Assembly: GCA_937895645.1 (NCBI GenBank) | Contig: CALBKQ010000044.1 | Span: 1 to 18,351 of the forward strand | DNA: 18,351 nt | Direction of reading: 5' to 3' | Source of the DNA: an uncultured Clostridia bacterium | Lineage (GTDB): Bacteria > Bacillota > Clostridia > Oscillospirales > Acutalibacteraceae | In this document: piece by piece, positions 7,250 to 14,570 of the stretch | Position numbering within the stretch: the stretch's first letter is position 1 | Layout of the letters: the number at the start of each line of letters is the position of its first letter | Position numbers and translations under genes: made by a program | Notes under the pieces: model-generated | What the model saw: only the letters and a program-made list of their open reading frames with translations | The model's database searches: none | Told to the model about the DNA's origin: nothing

Positions 7250-8521
7250 ATGTTTTTTGAAATCAGTGACAGAATAAAAAAATTATCAAAGGTAGCGCTC
7301 GAAAAAGCAAGTCCCGTTTTTAAGGAGATTGATGAGTTGACCGAATACAATCAACAAAAAGTGCTTTCTGCATTTATCAGAAACCGTGTTGACGAAACAG
7401 ATTTTAACAATTCAACAGGTTATGGTTATGGTGACAAAGGCAGAGAAAAACTTGATGTACTTGTTGCCGATATTTTTGGTGCAGAAAGTGCAATCATCCG
7501 TGCAGGTGCATTGGCAAGTGGTACTCATACTCTTGCAGTGTGCCTTTATGGTGTTCTTCGTCCAAATGATGTTATGCTTTGTGTAAGCGGAACTCCTTAC
7601 GATACGCTTCACTCTACTATCGGTCTTGGTGGAAAGAATATGGGTGATGGTACACTTGCAGATTTTGGGGTACACTATCAACAGATTGACTTGACAAAAG
7701 ATGACCAGCTTGATTACGAAGCAATAGAAGAATGTGCAAGTGATAAAGCAGTCAGAATGGTATATATTCAGCGTTCCCGTGGTTATTCACTTCGTCACAC
7801 AATTTCTGTTGATGAAATTGAAAAAGTCTGTGAGATTGTTCACAGAGTAAATAAGCGTGCAATCGTTATGGTTGACAACTGTTACGGTGAGTTTACAGAA
7901 AAAAAAGAACCTACAGAGGTTGGCGCAGATTTGATTGCAGGTTCACTTATTAAAAATGCAGGTGGCGGAATTGCTGCTTGTGGTGGCTATATTGCAGGTC
8001 GAAAAGATTTAGTTGAACTTTGTGGTTATCGTCTTACAACACCAGGGTTGGGCACAGAGGTTGGTGCTACACTTGGACAGAACAGAAGCGTATTTATGGG
8101 GCTTTTCAATGCGCCACACGTTGTTGGTGAGGCACTTAAAACTGCAGTTTTTGCTGCATCTGTTTATACTGAACTCGGTTTTAAGGTTACTCCAACCGTT
8201 GAAGAAACCCGTCACGATATTATTCAGGCAATCTGTCTTGAGAATGCAGAAAACCTTGTGGCATTCTGCCAAGGACTTCAAAAAGGGGCGCCTGTTGATT
8301 CTTATGTAACTCCTGAGCCTTGGGATATGCCGGGTTATGATAATCAGGTTATTATGTCGGCAGGGGCATTTACGTCAGGTTCATCTATTGAACTTTCAGC
8401 GGACGCTCCACTTCGCGAGCCATTTGCAGTATGGATGCAAGGTGGCCTTAATTTTCACAGTGGTAAAATTGGCGTAATGTTAGCGACAGAAGAACTTTTG
8501 AAAAGAGGTCTTATAAAATGA
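7250..8521 (+). CDS. Methionine gamma-lyase/aluminium resistance family PLP enzyme
   Basis: A 423-residue fold-type I PLP enzyme of the family annotated as aluminium resistance protein or methionine gamma-lyase family. Family features include TGYGYGDKGR (56-65), GALASGTH (86-93, cofactor phosphate region), Asp209 in VDNCYGEF (cofactor ring nitrogen) and Lys235 in SLIKNAGGG, the expected Schiff-base lysine. Length is normal for the family and no membrane segment is present. Homologs act on sulfur amino acids or related substrates, but the physiological reaction is poorly defined. AAAGGA about eight bases before the ATG lies in the end of the acetyltransferase gene. The stop overlaps the next start as ATGA. 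Confidence 0.88.
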   Translation: MFFEISDRIKKLSKVALEKASPVFKEIDELTEYNQQKVLSAFIRNRVDETDFNNSTGYGYGDKGREKLDVLVADIFGAESAIIRAGALASGTHTLAVCLYGVLRPNDVMLCVSGTPYDTLHSTIGLGGKNMGDGTLADFGVHYQQIDLTKDDQLDYEAIEECASDKAVRMVYIQRSRGYSLRHTISVDEIEKVCEIVHRVNKRAIVMVDNCYGEFTEKKEPTEVGADLIAGSLIKNAGGGIAACGGYIAGRKDLVELCGYRLTTPGLGTEVGATLGQNRSVFMGLFNAPHVVGEALKTAVFAASVYTELGFKVTPTVEETRHDIIQAICLENAENLVAFCQGLQKGAPVDSYVTPEPWDMPGYDNQVIMSAGAFTSGSSIELSADAPLREPFAVWMQGGLNFHSGKIGVMLATEELLKRGLIK

Positions 8522-10038
8522 AATTGATGCATCTTAAAAGTGGTACTGATGTACGTGGTGTTGCAGTTGCAACAGAAAAATACCCTGAAATTCAGTTAAC
8601 TGATGATGTTGTAAAATACATTTCAAAATCATTTATTAATTTTTTAAGTGAAAAAACAGGTAAAGCATATAATGATTTGCTTGTGTCTGTGGGTCATGAC
8701 TCTCGTATTTCTGCCGATAGAATCAGAAACGCAGTAATTGAAGCAGTAGGTGAAATGGGCGTTAATATATTAAACTGCTCATACTGTTCAACGCCTGCAA
8801 TGTTTATGACAACCGTTACAAGAGAATGTGACGGCGCAATTCAGATTACTGCAAGTCATCATCCTTTTGACAGAAATGGGCTTAAATTCTTTACCCGTGA
8901 TGGCGGACTTTCAGGGGATGAACTGAAATCAATTCTTGCAGATGCAGAAGACGAGCCAAAGTATAAATCAGAGAAAAACGGAACAGTTACAGAAATTGAC
9001 TACATTTCTGAATACGCTGATATTCTTCGCAATATGATTAAAAAAGGCGTAAACGCAGAAGACAATGAAAAACCGTTAAAAGATTTCAAAATCGCAGTTG
9101 ACGCAGGTAATGGTGTTGGCGGATTTTATGCCACAAAAGTTTTAGCGCCACTAGGGGCAGATGTTTCTGCAAGTCAGTTTTTAGAACTTGACGGAATGTT
9201 CCCTAATCATATTCCTAACCCTGAAAATAAAGTTGCTATGGAGTATATCCGTAACGCTACAATCAATAATAATTGTGATTTAGGTGTGATTTTTGATACT
9301 GACGTTGACCGTGCATCTTGTGTTGACGAAAAAGGTGATGAAATAAACCGAAATTCAATAGTAGCATTAGCATCAGTAATTGCACTTGAAAATAACGAGG
9401 GTGGCAGTATTGTTACTGACTCAGTTACAAGTGATGGTCTTCGTGAATTTATTGAAGATACATTAGGTGGTAAGCATATTCGTTTTAAGCGTGGTTATAA
9501 AAACGTTATTGATGAGGCAATCCGTCGCACAAGCCTTGGTGAGAATACTCCACTTGCCATTGAAACATCAGGTCACGCAGCATTCAAAGAAAATTATTAT
9601 CTTGATGATGGTGCTTATCTTATTACTAAAATCATTATTAAAGCGGCAGTTCTTCGTAAAGAGGGTAAGAAGATTGGTGACCCAATAAAAGCCCTTAAAA
9701 AGCCGCTTGAAGAAAAAGAGTTGCGTTTTAATATCACTGCAGAAAATTTCCGTGAAGTTGGTGAAAAACTTATTGAAGATATTAAGATTGTCGCAGAAAA
9801 AGATGCAGATATGATTTTAGCCCCTGACAACTACGAGGGTGTGCGTGTGTCTTTCGCAGACGATAATAAAAAAGGTTGGTTTTTACTTCGACTTTCTGTT
9901 CACGACCCTGTTATGCCTTTCAATACTGAAAGCGATGTTGAGGGTGGATGCGTAGAAATTTGTAAAATATTTTATGATTTAGTAAAAGATGTAAAGGACA
10001 TAGACTTTACACCTATTAAAGATTTCATAAATTTGTAA
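8518..10038 (+). CDS. Phosphoglucomutase/phosphomannomutase (alpha-D-phosphohexomutase)
   Basis: A 506-residue alpha-D-phosphohexomutase, which moves phosphate between C1 and C6 of a hexose. The active-site phosphoserine is Ser113 in TASHHP, the magnesium loop DTDVDR has Asp260, Asp262 and Asp264, and the sugar-binding loop ETSGHAAF starts at 349. The C-terminal phosphate-binding region is recognisable around GWFLLRLSVHDP. It differs from the usual RxSGTEP loop, as in some long clostridial members. The start overlaps the previous stop by four bases (ATGA), indicating translational coupling. Last gene of the operon. The pairing with the upstream kinase hints at sugar-phosphate metabolism, but glucose versus mannose preference cannot be read from sequence. 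Only eight bases separate its stop from the next promoter, and I see no terminator, so read-through into the ACP gene is likely. Confidence 0.9.
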   Translation: MKLMHLKSGTDVRGVAVATEKYPEIQLTDDVVKYISKSFINFLSEKTGKAYNDLLVSVGHDSRISADRIRNAVIEAVGEMGVNILNCSYCSTPAMFMTTVTRECDGAIQITASHHPFDRNGLKFFTRDGGLSGDELKSILADAEDEPKYKSEKNGTVTEIDYISEYADILRNMIKKGVNAEDNEKPLKDFKIAVDAGNGVGGFYATKVLAPLGADVSASQFLELDGMFPNHIPNPENKVAMEYIRNATINNNCDLGVIFDTDVDRASCVDEKGDEINRNSIVALASVIALENNEGGSIVTDSVTSDGLREFIEDTLGGKHIRFKRGYKNVIDEAIRRTSLGENTPLAIETSGHAAFKENYYLDDGAYLITKIIIKAAVLRKEGKKIGDPIKALKKPLEEKELRFNITAENFREVGEKLIEDIKIVAEKDADMILAPDNYEGVRVSFADDNKKGWFLLRLSVHDPVMPFNTESDVEGGCVEICKIFYDLVKDVKDIDFTPIKDFINL

Positions 10039-10046
10039 TAAAATTA

Positions 10047-10075
10047 TTGACAAAAGCGTCAAAAAATTTTAGTAT
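10047..10075 (+). promoter_or_regulatory. Promoter for the acyl carrier protein gene
   Basis: TTGACA (10047-10052) is a perfect -35; TAGTAT (10070-10075) is a fair -10 at 17-base spacing. A TATATA at 10073-10078 is an alternative with longer spacing. It lies immediately after the mutase stop, allowing ACP to be expressed above operon level. Confidence 0.6.
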
Positions 10076-10111
10076 ATATGGTGTAAATATTTTTTGCAGG
10101 AGGTGTTATGA

Positions 10112-10336
10112 ATGGTATTTGAAAAAGTTCGTGAAATTATTTGTAACCAGCTTGAATTGGAAGAAGACGTTGTAACTATGGACGCTATTCTTCTCGAGGA
10201 TCTTGGTGCAGACAGCATTGATTTGGCTGACCTTGTAATGACTTTCGAAGATGAGTTTGATATAGAAATCTCTGACGAAGCTCTTGAAAATATTAAAACT
10301 GTTTCTGATATTGTTAAATTTATCGAAGAACACTAA
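10112..10336 (+). CDS. Acyl carrier protein
   Basis: A 74-residue acidic protein of normal ACP length, carrying acyl chains on a 4'-phosphopantetheine arm. The attachment site is Ser35 in LGADSIDL (DSI instead of the usual DSL), and the rest has the four-helix ACP pattern with many Asp/Glu. The start is the ATG at 10112, six bases after AGGAGGTG (10098-10105). Another ATG at 10108 gives only a five-codon frame (MNGI then stop) and is too close to the ribosome site. No fab genes are adjacent, so this could be the housekeeping AcpP or a specialised carrier. The nearby acyltransferase genes make a lipid role reasonable, but that link is inference. Confidence 0.9.
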   Translation: MVFEKVREIICNQLELEEDVVTMDAILLEDLGADSIDLADLVMTFEDEFDIEISDEALENIKTVSDIVKFIEEH

Positions 10337-10363
10337 TTAATTATTAATTTATTTGATTATAAA

Positions 10364-10392
10364 TTGCAGGGACTAATAGTCCCTGTAACTTT
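10364..10392 (+). terminator. Hairpin between the ACP and proS genes (weak terminator or attenuator)
   Basis: CAGGGACTA (10367-10375) and TAGTCCCTG (10377-10385) are perfect inverted arms, realistically a 7-bp GC-rich stem with a TAATA loop. A G-U and two A-U pairs extend it to 10364-10388. A short, interrupted T run follows (CTTTT at 10388-10392). It would terminate only partly, leaving some read-through into proS. I found no strong separate promoter for proS. Confidence 0.55.
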
Positions 10393-10412
10393 TAGATAAG
10401 GAAGATATAAAA

Positions 10413-11849
10413 ATGGCTGAACAAAAAAAGATGGTTGAGGAAATTACCTCAATGGACGTGGATTTTGCCAAATGGTATACTGACGTTGTTAAAAAAGCAG
10501 AATTGGTTGAATATACAAGTGTAAAGGGTTGTATGGTTATTCGACCTTACGGTTATGCAATTTGGGAAAATATCCAGAAAACTCTTGACGGAATGTTTAA
10601 GGAAACAGGACATGAAAATGTTTGTATGCCTATGTTCATTCCTGAAAGTCTCTTAAATAAAGAAAAGGACCACGTTGAAGGTTTTGCACCTGAAGTTGCT
10701 TGGGTAACTCACGGTGGTAGCGAAAAACTTGAAGAGCGTCTTTGTGTTCGACCTACTTCTGAAACACTTTTTTGCGAACACTACGCTAACATTATTCAGT
10801 CTTACCGCGACTTGCCAAAACTCTATAACCAATGGGTTTCGGTTGTTCGTTGGGAAAAGACTACAAGACCATTTCTTCGTACTCGTGAATTCTTATGGCA
10901 AGAAGGTCATACAATTCACGCTACTGCAGAGGAGGCACAGGAAGAAACAATCAGAATGCTTAATGTGTATGCAGATTTCTGTGAAAACTACCTTGCAATG
11001 CCTGTTGTTAAGGGTGTAAAAACTGCAAAAGAACGCTTTGCAGGTGCAGAAGATACATATACAATTGAAGCACTTATGCACGACGGTAAAGCGTTGCAAT
11101 CTGCAACAAGTCACTATTTTGGTGATGGATTTGCAAAAGCATTTGAAATTCAGTTCCAAGACAAAGACAATAAGTTAAAGCACCCATTCCAGACATCATG
11201 GGGTTGCACAACTCGTCTTATCGGTGCAATTATTATGACTCACGGTGATGATAACGGTCTTGTTTTACCACCAAAAATCGCACCAGTTCAGGTTGTTGTT
11301 ATTCCTGTTGCATCTCATAAGCCAGGGGTTAAAGAAAAGGCAACTGAAGTTTATGAAAACCTCAAGAAAGTTTGTCGTGCAAAGATTGATTTAAGTGACA
11401 ATTCACCTGGTTGGAAATATGCAGAGTACGAAATGAAGGGTGTTCCACTTCGTCTTGAATTAGGACCACGCGATATTGAAAATAATCAGTGCGTAATCGT
11501 TCGCCGTGATACAAGAGAAAAATATTTTGTATCTCTTGACGAATTAGAAACAAAGATTCCAGAACTTATTCAATTAGTTCACGACGGTCTTTATAATGCG
11601 GCACTTGAGCGTAGAAACAATATGACTTATGTTGCAAATAATATGGATGAAATGATTGATATTGCTGAAAATAAACCTGGCTTTATCAAGGCTATGTGGT
11701 GTGGTGACCGCGAATGTGAAGATGCTCTTAAAGAGCAGGCAGGTGTTTCATCTCGTTGCATTCCATTTGTTCAGGAAAAAATCGGTGGCACTTGCGTTTG
11801 CTGTGGTAAGCCGGCTGACAAAATGCTCTATTGGGGCAAAGCGTATTAA
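10413..11849 (+). CDS. proS: Prolyl-tRNA synthetase, type 3 (archaeal/eukaryotic-like)
   Basis: A 478-residue class II aminoacyl-tRNA synthetase that charges tRNA-Pro. The length and C-terminus mark the archaeal/eukaryotic-like type without the editing insertion found in long bacterial ProRS. Motif 2 lies around RWEKTTRPFLRTREF (146-160), the proline-specific WQEGHT follows at 162-167, and motif 3 with Arg268 in TTRLIGA is followed by HGDD (277-280). The anticodon-binding domain covers about 290-400. The C-terminal zinc domain has Cys430, Cys435, Cys449, Cys461, Cys463 and Cys464, and the protein ends in the conserved Tyr478. AAGGAAG about eight bases before the ATG is the ribosome site. Read-through from the ACP promoter is the likely source of transcripts; the 76-base gap is too short for a T-box leader. 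Confidence 0.97.
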   Translation: MAEQKKMVEEITSMDVDFAKWYTDVVKKAELVEYTSVKGCMVIRPYGYAIWENIQKTLDGMFKETGHENVCMPMFIPESLLNKEKDHVEGFAPEVAWVTHGGSEKLEERLCVRPTSETLFCEHYANIIQSYRDLPKLYNQWVSVVRWEKTTRPFLRTREFLWQEGHTIHATAEEAQEETIRMLNVYADFCENYLAMPVVKGVKTAKERFAGAEDTYTIEALMHDGKALQSATSHYFGDGFAKAFEIQFQDKDNKLKHPFQTSWGCTTRLIGAIIMTHGDDNGLVLPPKIAPVQVVVIPVASHKPGVKEKATEVYENLKKVCRAKIDLSDNSPGWKYAEYEMKGVPLRLELGPRDIENNQCVIVRRDTREKYFVSLDELETKIPELIQLVHDGLYNAALERRNNMTYVANNMDEMIDIAENKPGFIKAMWCGDRECEDALKEQAGVSSRCIPFVQEKIGGTCVCCGKPADKMLYWGKAY

Positions 11850-11850
11850 A

Positions 11851-11878
11851 GTGCAGGGTGCTGAATGCAGAGTGCAGA
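11851..11878. repeat. Heptanucleotide tandem repeat, four units
   Basis: Starting one base after the proS stop codon are four consecutive 7-base units: GTGCAGG, GTGCTGA, ATGCAGA and GTGCAGA. Each differs from GTGCAGA by zero to two bases. This resembles the short tandemly repeated heptamers known from intergenic regions of cyanobacteria and seen in some Firmicutes. It is non-coding here and lies between the stop and the terminator. Confidence 0.65.
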
Positions 11879-11890
11879 ATTAAATAAACA

Positions 11891-11918
11891 AAGGACTCAA
11901 CAAATCAGTTGAGTCCTT
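11891..11918. terminator. Bidirectional terminator between convergent proS and acyltransferase genes
   Basis: AAGGACTCAAC (11891-11901) and GTTGAGTCCTT (11908-11918) form a perfect 11-bp stem with a six-base loop. T-rich sequence follows on both strands: ATCTTTATTCTTTT on the plus strand and TGTTTATTTAATT on the minus strand. It can therefore serve the two converging genes; the minus-strand gene stops five bases before the stem. Confidence 0.8.
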
Positions 11919-11922
11919 ATCT

Positions 11923-13203
11923 TTATTCTTTTGCAATTTTGAATGCTTCTTCTGTTGCGAGGGCAAGTTTTGTAACTATGTCCTTTTTCTTTGTCATACA
12001 GTAGAATGAATCATTTGTAGTTGAAATTTCAAAGCAATCTAAATATTTTAAATGCTTAAACTGATATTCAACATGTAATGCGTAAATACCCTTGGTAGGT
12101 CGCTGGATTCTGTAATTATTGCCATTATAATAACCTTCAATTATAAAACCATTCAGTAAGTCGTGGGTAACCTTTGCCGTACCCAAGTTAATGTATTCAT
12201 TAACGCCAGGGGTAGATAAAACTTGCAGTTCCTCTTCGTAGTAATATGTTCCGTCAAGAAGTTGTTGACGTACGTTTTCACGTTCCCATTGAAACCAGTC
12301 AGGAATGCGAGAAAACTCAGTTTTACCTTGAAGTGCTTTCATTTCGCCAAGTTCAGTCATTTCCCACTTTTTACCGCATTCTTCACACCATAAGTGAATT
12401 CCCTTTGAAATCATTTTATGTTCAGTTTTGCAATTTGGGCATTGATAAAGAATTTTATTAAGACCTTCGGCACGGAACTTTTCTTTTATGCGAATGTTAT
12501 TGTCTTTTTGCCACTTGTATTCGTCATATTCCATTTCTTTTCGAATAATTTCATTGATTTCATCAACGCTTTTTTCAGCAACCTCTTCGGCAGTTAAAAT
12601 CTGTTTCATTTCAACCCGAATAGGTGTTTTACGGAATTTGAAATTTGTCCAGAAAGGAAGATTAAGATAATTTCCATGATTAAGCAAAACAACAACGGGA
12701 ACATTGTTCTTTTTTGCAAGCTTGCCGATTGCAGGTGGTAAAATACAAAGCGTTCCGTCAGGAGTATATCTTGCTTCGGGGAACATACAGAAAATATCGC
12801 CGTATTCGTGAAGCACCTTTTTGCAAGCACGCACTAGGCTTAAATCAGTTGTAAATTTGCGGGTACAAATACATCCAAGTTTTTCCATAATTCCCGAAAC
12901 GGTGTAGTATGTGTGGAATGTAGCGACCGTATTTACCTTATTAGGATAAGTTGCCTTAAACATAGTACAAAAATCAAGCGATTGCATATGGTTAATAAGC
13001 AAAATATAAGGTGGCTTTAAGCCTTCCATATTAATTTTTTCGATTTTGTATCCCTTTCGTACAAGAGAGAGAATAACACTTGAAACAAAGTAAGCAAGCT
13101 TTGTTATAAAGTCCGATTGTTTTAACGGAGATTTTGTAGAGTTGTATCTCTCTACATTATCGGGATAAATAATTTCTGTCAAAAATTCTCTGTTTTCATT
13201 CAT
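11923..13203 (-). CDS. PlsC-like acyltransferase with internal zinc ribbon (tandem copy 2)
   Basis: A 426-residue protein whose N-terminal 210 residues look like a glycerolipid acyltransferase. The HxxxxD motif is His72-Asp77 (NHMQSLD). The second block is FPEARY (141-146), where the family normally has FPEGTR, so the Gly of that motif is replaced. Residues 255-276 form a four-cysteine zinc ribbon (Cys255, Cys258, Cys273, Cys276). The last 130 residues contain repeated aromatic and basic positions and match no domain I know. It closely resembles the upstream gene along its whole length, so the pair is a tandem duplication. It starts 11 bases after that gene's stop, with AAGGT about eight bases before the ATG, and shares its transcript. 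Likely role is acyl transfer to a lysolipid or similar alcohol at the membrane face, but loss of activity or a different substrate is possible given the altered motif. Confidence 0.7.
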   Translation of the reverse strand: MNENREFLTEIIYPDNVERYNSTKSPLKQSDFITKLAYFVSSVILSLVRKGYKIEKINMEGLKPPYILLINHMQSLDFCTMFKATYPNKVNTVATFHTYYTVSGIMEKLGCICTRKFTTDLSLVRACKKVLHEYGDIFCMFPEARYTPDGTLCILPPAIGKLAKKNNVPVVVLLNHGNYLNLPFWTNFKFRKTPIRVEMKQILTAEEVAEKSVDEINEIIRKEMEYDEYKWQKDNNIRIKEKFRAEGLNKILYQCPNCKTEHKMISKGIHLWCEECGKKWEMTELGEMKALQGKTEFSRIPDWFQWERENVRQQLLDGTYYYEEELQVLSTPGVNEYINLGTAKVTHDLLNGFIIEGYYNGNNYRIQRPTKGIYALHVEYQFKHLKYLDCFEISTTNDSFYCMTKKKDIVTKLALATEEAFKIAKE

Positions 13204-13214
13204 ATTAGTTTACC

Positions 13215-14510
13215 TTATTCAGCTTTTGTGCTGACTTTTGGCATAGTTGCGATTTTGTATGCTTCTTCAGTTGCTAACATAAGTTTTGTAACAACATCTT
13301 TTTGTTTTGGTATGCAATAGAAAGAGTTGTCTTTAACCGAAACATCAAAGCAATCTACTTTGCCAAGTTTTTTGAATGCAAATTCGTTATGTAATGTATA
13401 AAGGGTTTTTGTTTGCCTTTGAATTTTATAATCGTGACCGTTATAGCTGCCTTCAATTACAAATCCGTTTTCAAAATCGTGTGTAACCGTTGCTTCGCCA
13501 ATGGGAATATATTCAACACCCGGCAAGGTATATACGGGTAAGGTTTCTTCATATTTATATGTACCGGCAAGAATTTCTTGGCGTACACACTCTCTTTCCC
13601 ATTCATACCAGTCGGGAATATGTGAAAACTCAGTTTCGCCATCAAGGGCTTCAATCTCACCAAGCTCAGTGTATTCCCATACTTTGCTACATTCTTCACA
13701 GGTAAGATGAATTCCTTTGCCAACCATTTTTCCCTCTGTCATGCAATGAGGGCATTTATAAAGAACTTTATTAAGACCATCTGCACGAAACTTCTCTGTA
13801 ATTTTAATGTTGTTTTCTTTCTGCCAAGCGTGGTCGTCATAATACATTTCTTCACGGATTACTTCGTTGATTTCGTCAACGGTCATATTTTCAATTTGCT
13901 CAACTGTAAGAATTTGTTTCATAGTTGAACGGAACGGAACTTTTCTGTATTGACGGAAATCCCAGAATGGTGCATTAAGGTAGTGACCGTGATTAAGAAG
14001 CACTACAACAGGCACTTTGTTTTTCTTAACAAGTTTGCCAACAACATCAGGGATTATTGCAGTTGTACCAACATTTGAATAACGAGCCTCAGGGTACATA
14101 CAAAGAATGTCACCATATTCATGAAGCACCTTATGACAAGCACGGACAAGGCTTAAGTCAGTTGTATATTTTCTGTGACAAGCACAGCCTAATTCTTCCA
14201 TAATCTTTGCCATTCCCACAAATCCATCAAGAGTGGCAATATTATTGAAGTTGTACGGATGCACCGCTTTGAAACTTACAATAAAATCTACAAATTGTGT
14301 GTGGTTGCAAAGCAAAATATATGGTGGTTTAAGACCGTCCATACCAATTTTTTCGACAGTACTGCCCTCACGAACAATAAATTTTAGAATAAAACGCGAA
14401 ACGTTATATGCAAGACCTTTATAAAATTTGTTTTGCTTTTTTGGCATAATTGCCGGAATTTCAATTTCTATATTTTCAGGATATACGATATAATCCAAAA
14501 TCTCATTCAT
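13215..14510 (-). CDS. PlsC-like acyltransferase with internal zinc ribbon (tandem copy 1)
   Basis: A 431-residue paralog of the following gene, colinear over the full length. HxxxxD is His70-Asp75 (NHTQFVD), the second block is YPEARY (139-144), again PEAR not PEG, and the zinc ribbon cysteines are Cys253, Cys256, Cys271 and Cys274. The block GLKPPYILL just before HxxxxD and the stretch TTDLSLVRAC after it are identical between copies, as is the length of the linker to the ribbon. The C-terminal domain of unknown function (about 300-420) is also conserved, which argues that ribbon and tail are integral to function. There is no clear signal peptide; hydrophobic stretches near 33-47 and 165-173 may give membrane contact. 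GGGTG about five bases before the ATG is the ribosome site. Driven by the promoter at 14542-14570. Confidence 0.7.
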   Translation of the reverse strand: MNEILDYIVYPENIEIEIPAIMPKKQNKFYKGLAYNVSRFILKFIVREGSTVEKIGMDGLKPPYILLCNHTQFVDFIVSFKAVHPYNFNNIATLDGFVGMAKIMEELGCACHRKYTTDLSLVRACHKVLHEYGDILCMYPEARYSNVGTTAIIPDVVGKLVKKNKVPVVVLLNHGHYLNAPFWDFRQYRKVPFRSTMKQILTVEQIENMTVDEINEVIREEMYYDDHAWQKENNIKITEKFRADGLNKVLYKCPHCMTEGKMVGKGIHLTCEECSKVWEYTELGEIEALDGETEFSHIPDWYEWERECVRQEILAGTYKYEETLPVYTLPGVEYIPIGEATVTHDFENGFVIEGSYNGHDYKIQRQTKTLYTLHNEFAFKKLGKVDCFDVSVKDNSFYCIPKQKDVVTKLMLATEEAYKIATMPKVSTKAE

Positions 14511-14521
14511 AAAATCACCCG

Positions 14522-14540
14522 TTTGTAACCAATTTGTAAC
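14522..14540. repeat. 8-bp direct repeat near a transcription start (possible regulator site)
   Basis: TTTGTAAC occurs at 14522-14529 and 14533-14540, 11 bases apart, about one helical turn. It lies just downstream of the -10 of the acyltransferase promoter, where a bound protein would block transcription. No regulator is identifiable. Confidence 0.35.
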
Positions 14541-14541
14541 T

Positions 14542-14570
14542 ATTTTACCATACTATCTACATTTTTTCAA
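14542..14570 (-). promoter_or_regulatory. Promoter for the tandem acyltransferase pair
   Basis: On the minus strand, TTGAAA (14570-14565) and TAAAAT (14547-14542) are separated by 17 bases, with TGG before the -10. The sequence around the -10, TATGGTAAAATA, is shared with the dehydrogenase promoter. The -35 lies within the last codons of the pseudouridine synthase gene, so the pair can be expressed separately from it. Confidence 0.65.

Noticed and set aside
10047..10111. FapR operator upstream of the ACP gene
   Set aside because: The region around TTTTAGTATATATGG does not form the expected palindrome of the FapR site.
10337..10412. T-box leader upstream of proS
   Set aside because: Only 76 bases are available and no specifier loop or T-box consensus sequence is visible; the hairpin is better read as a weak terminator.
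11656..11883. Small frame ending in the heptamer repeat
   Set aside because: It is an out-of-frame reading of the proS 3' end; its tail is only the translated repeat.
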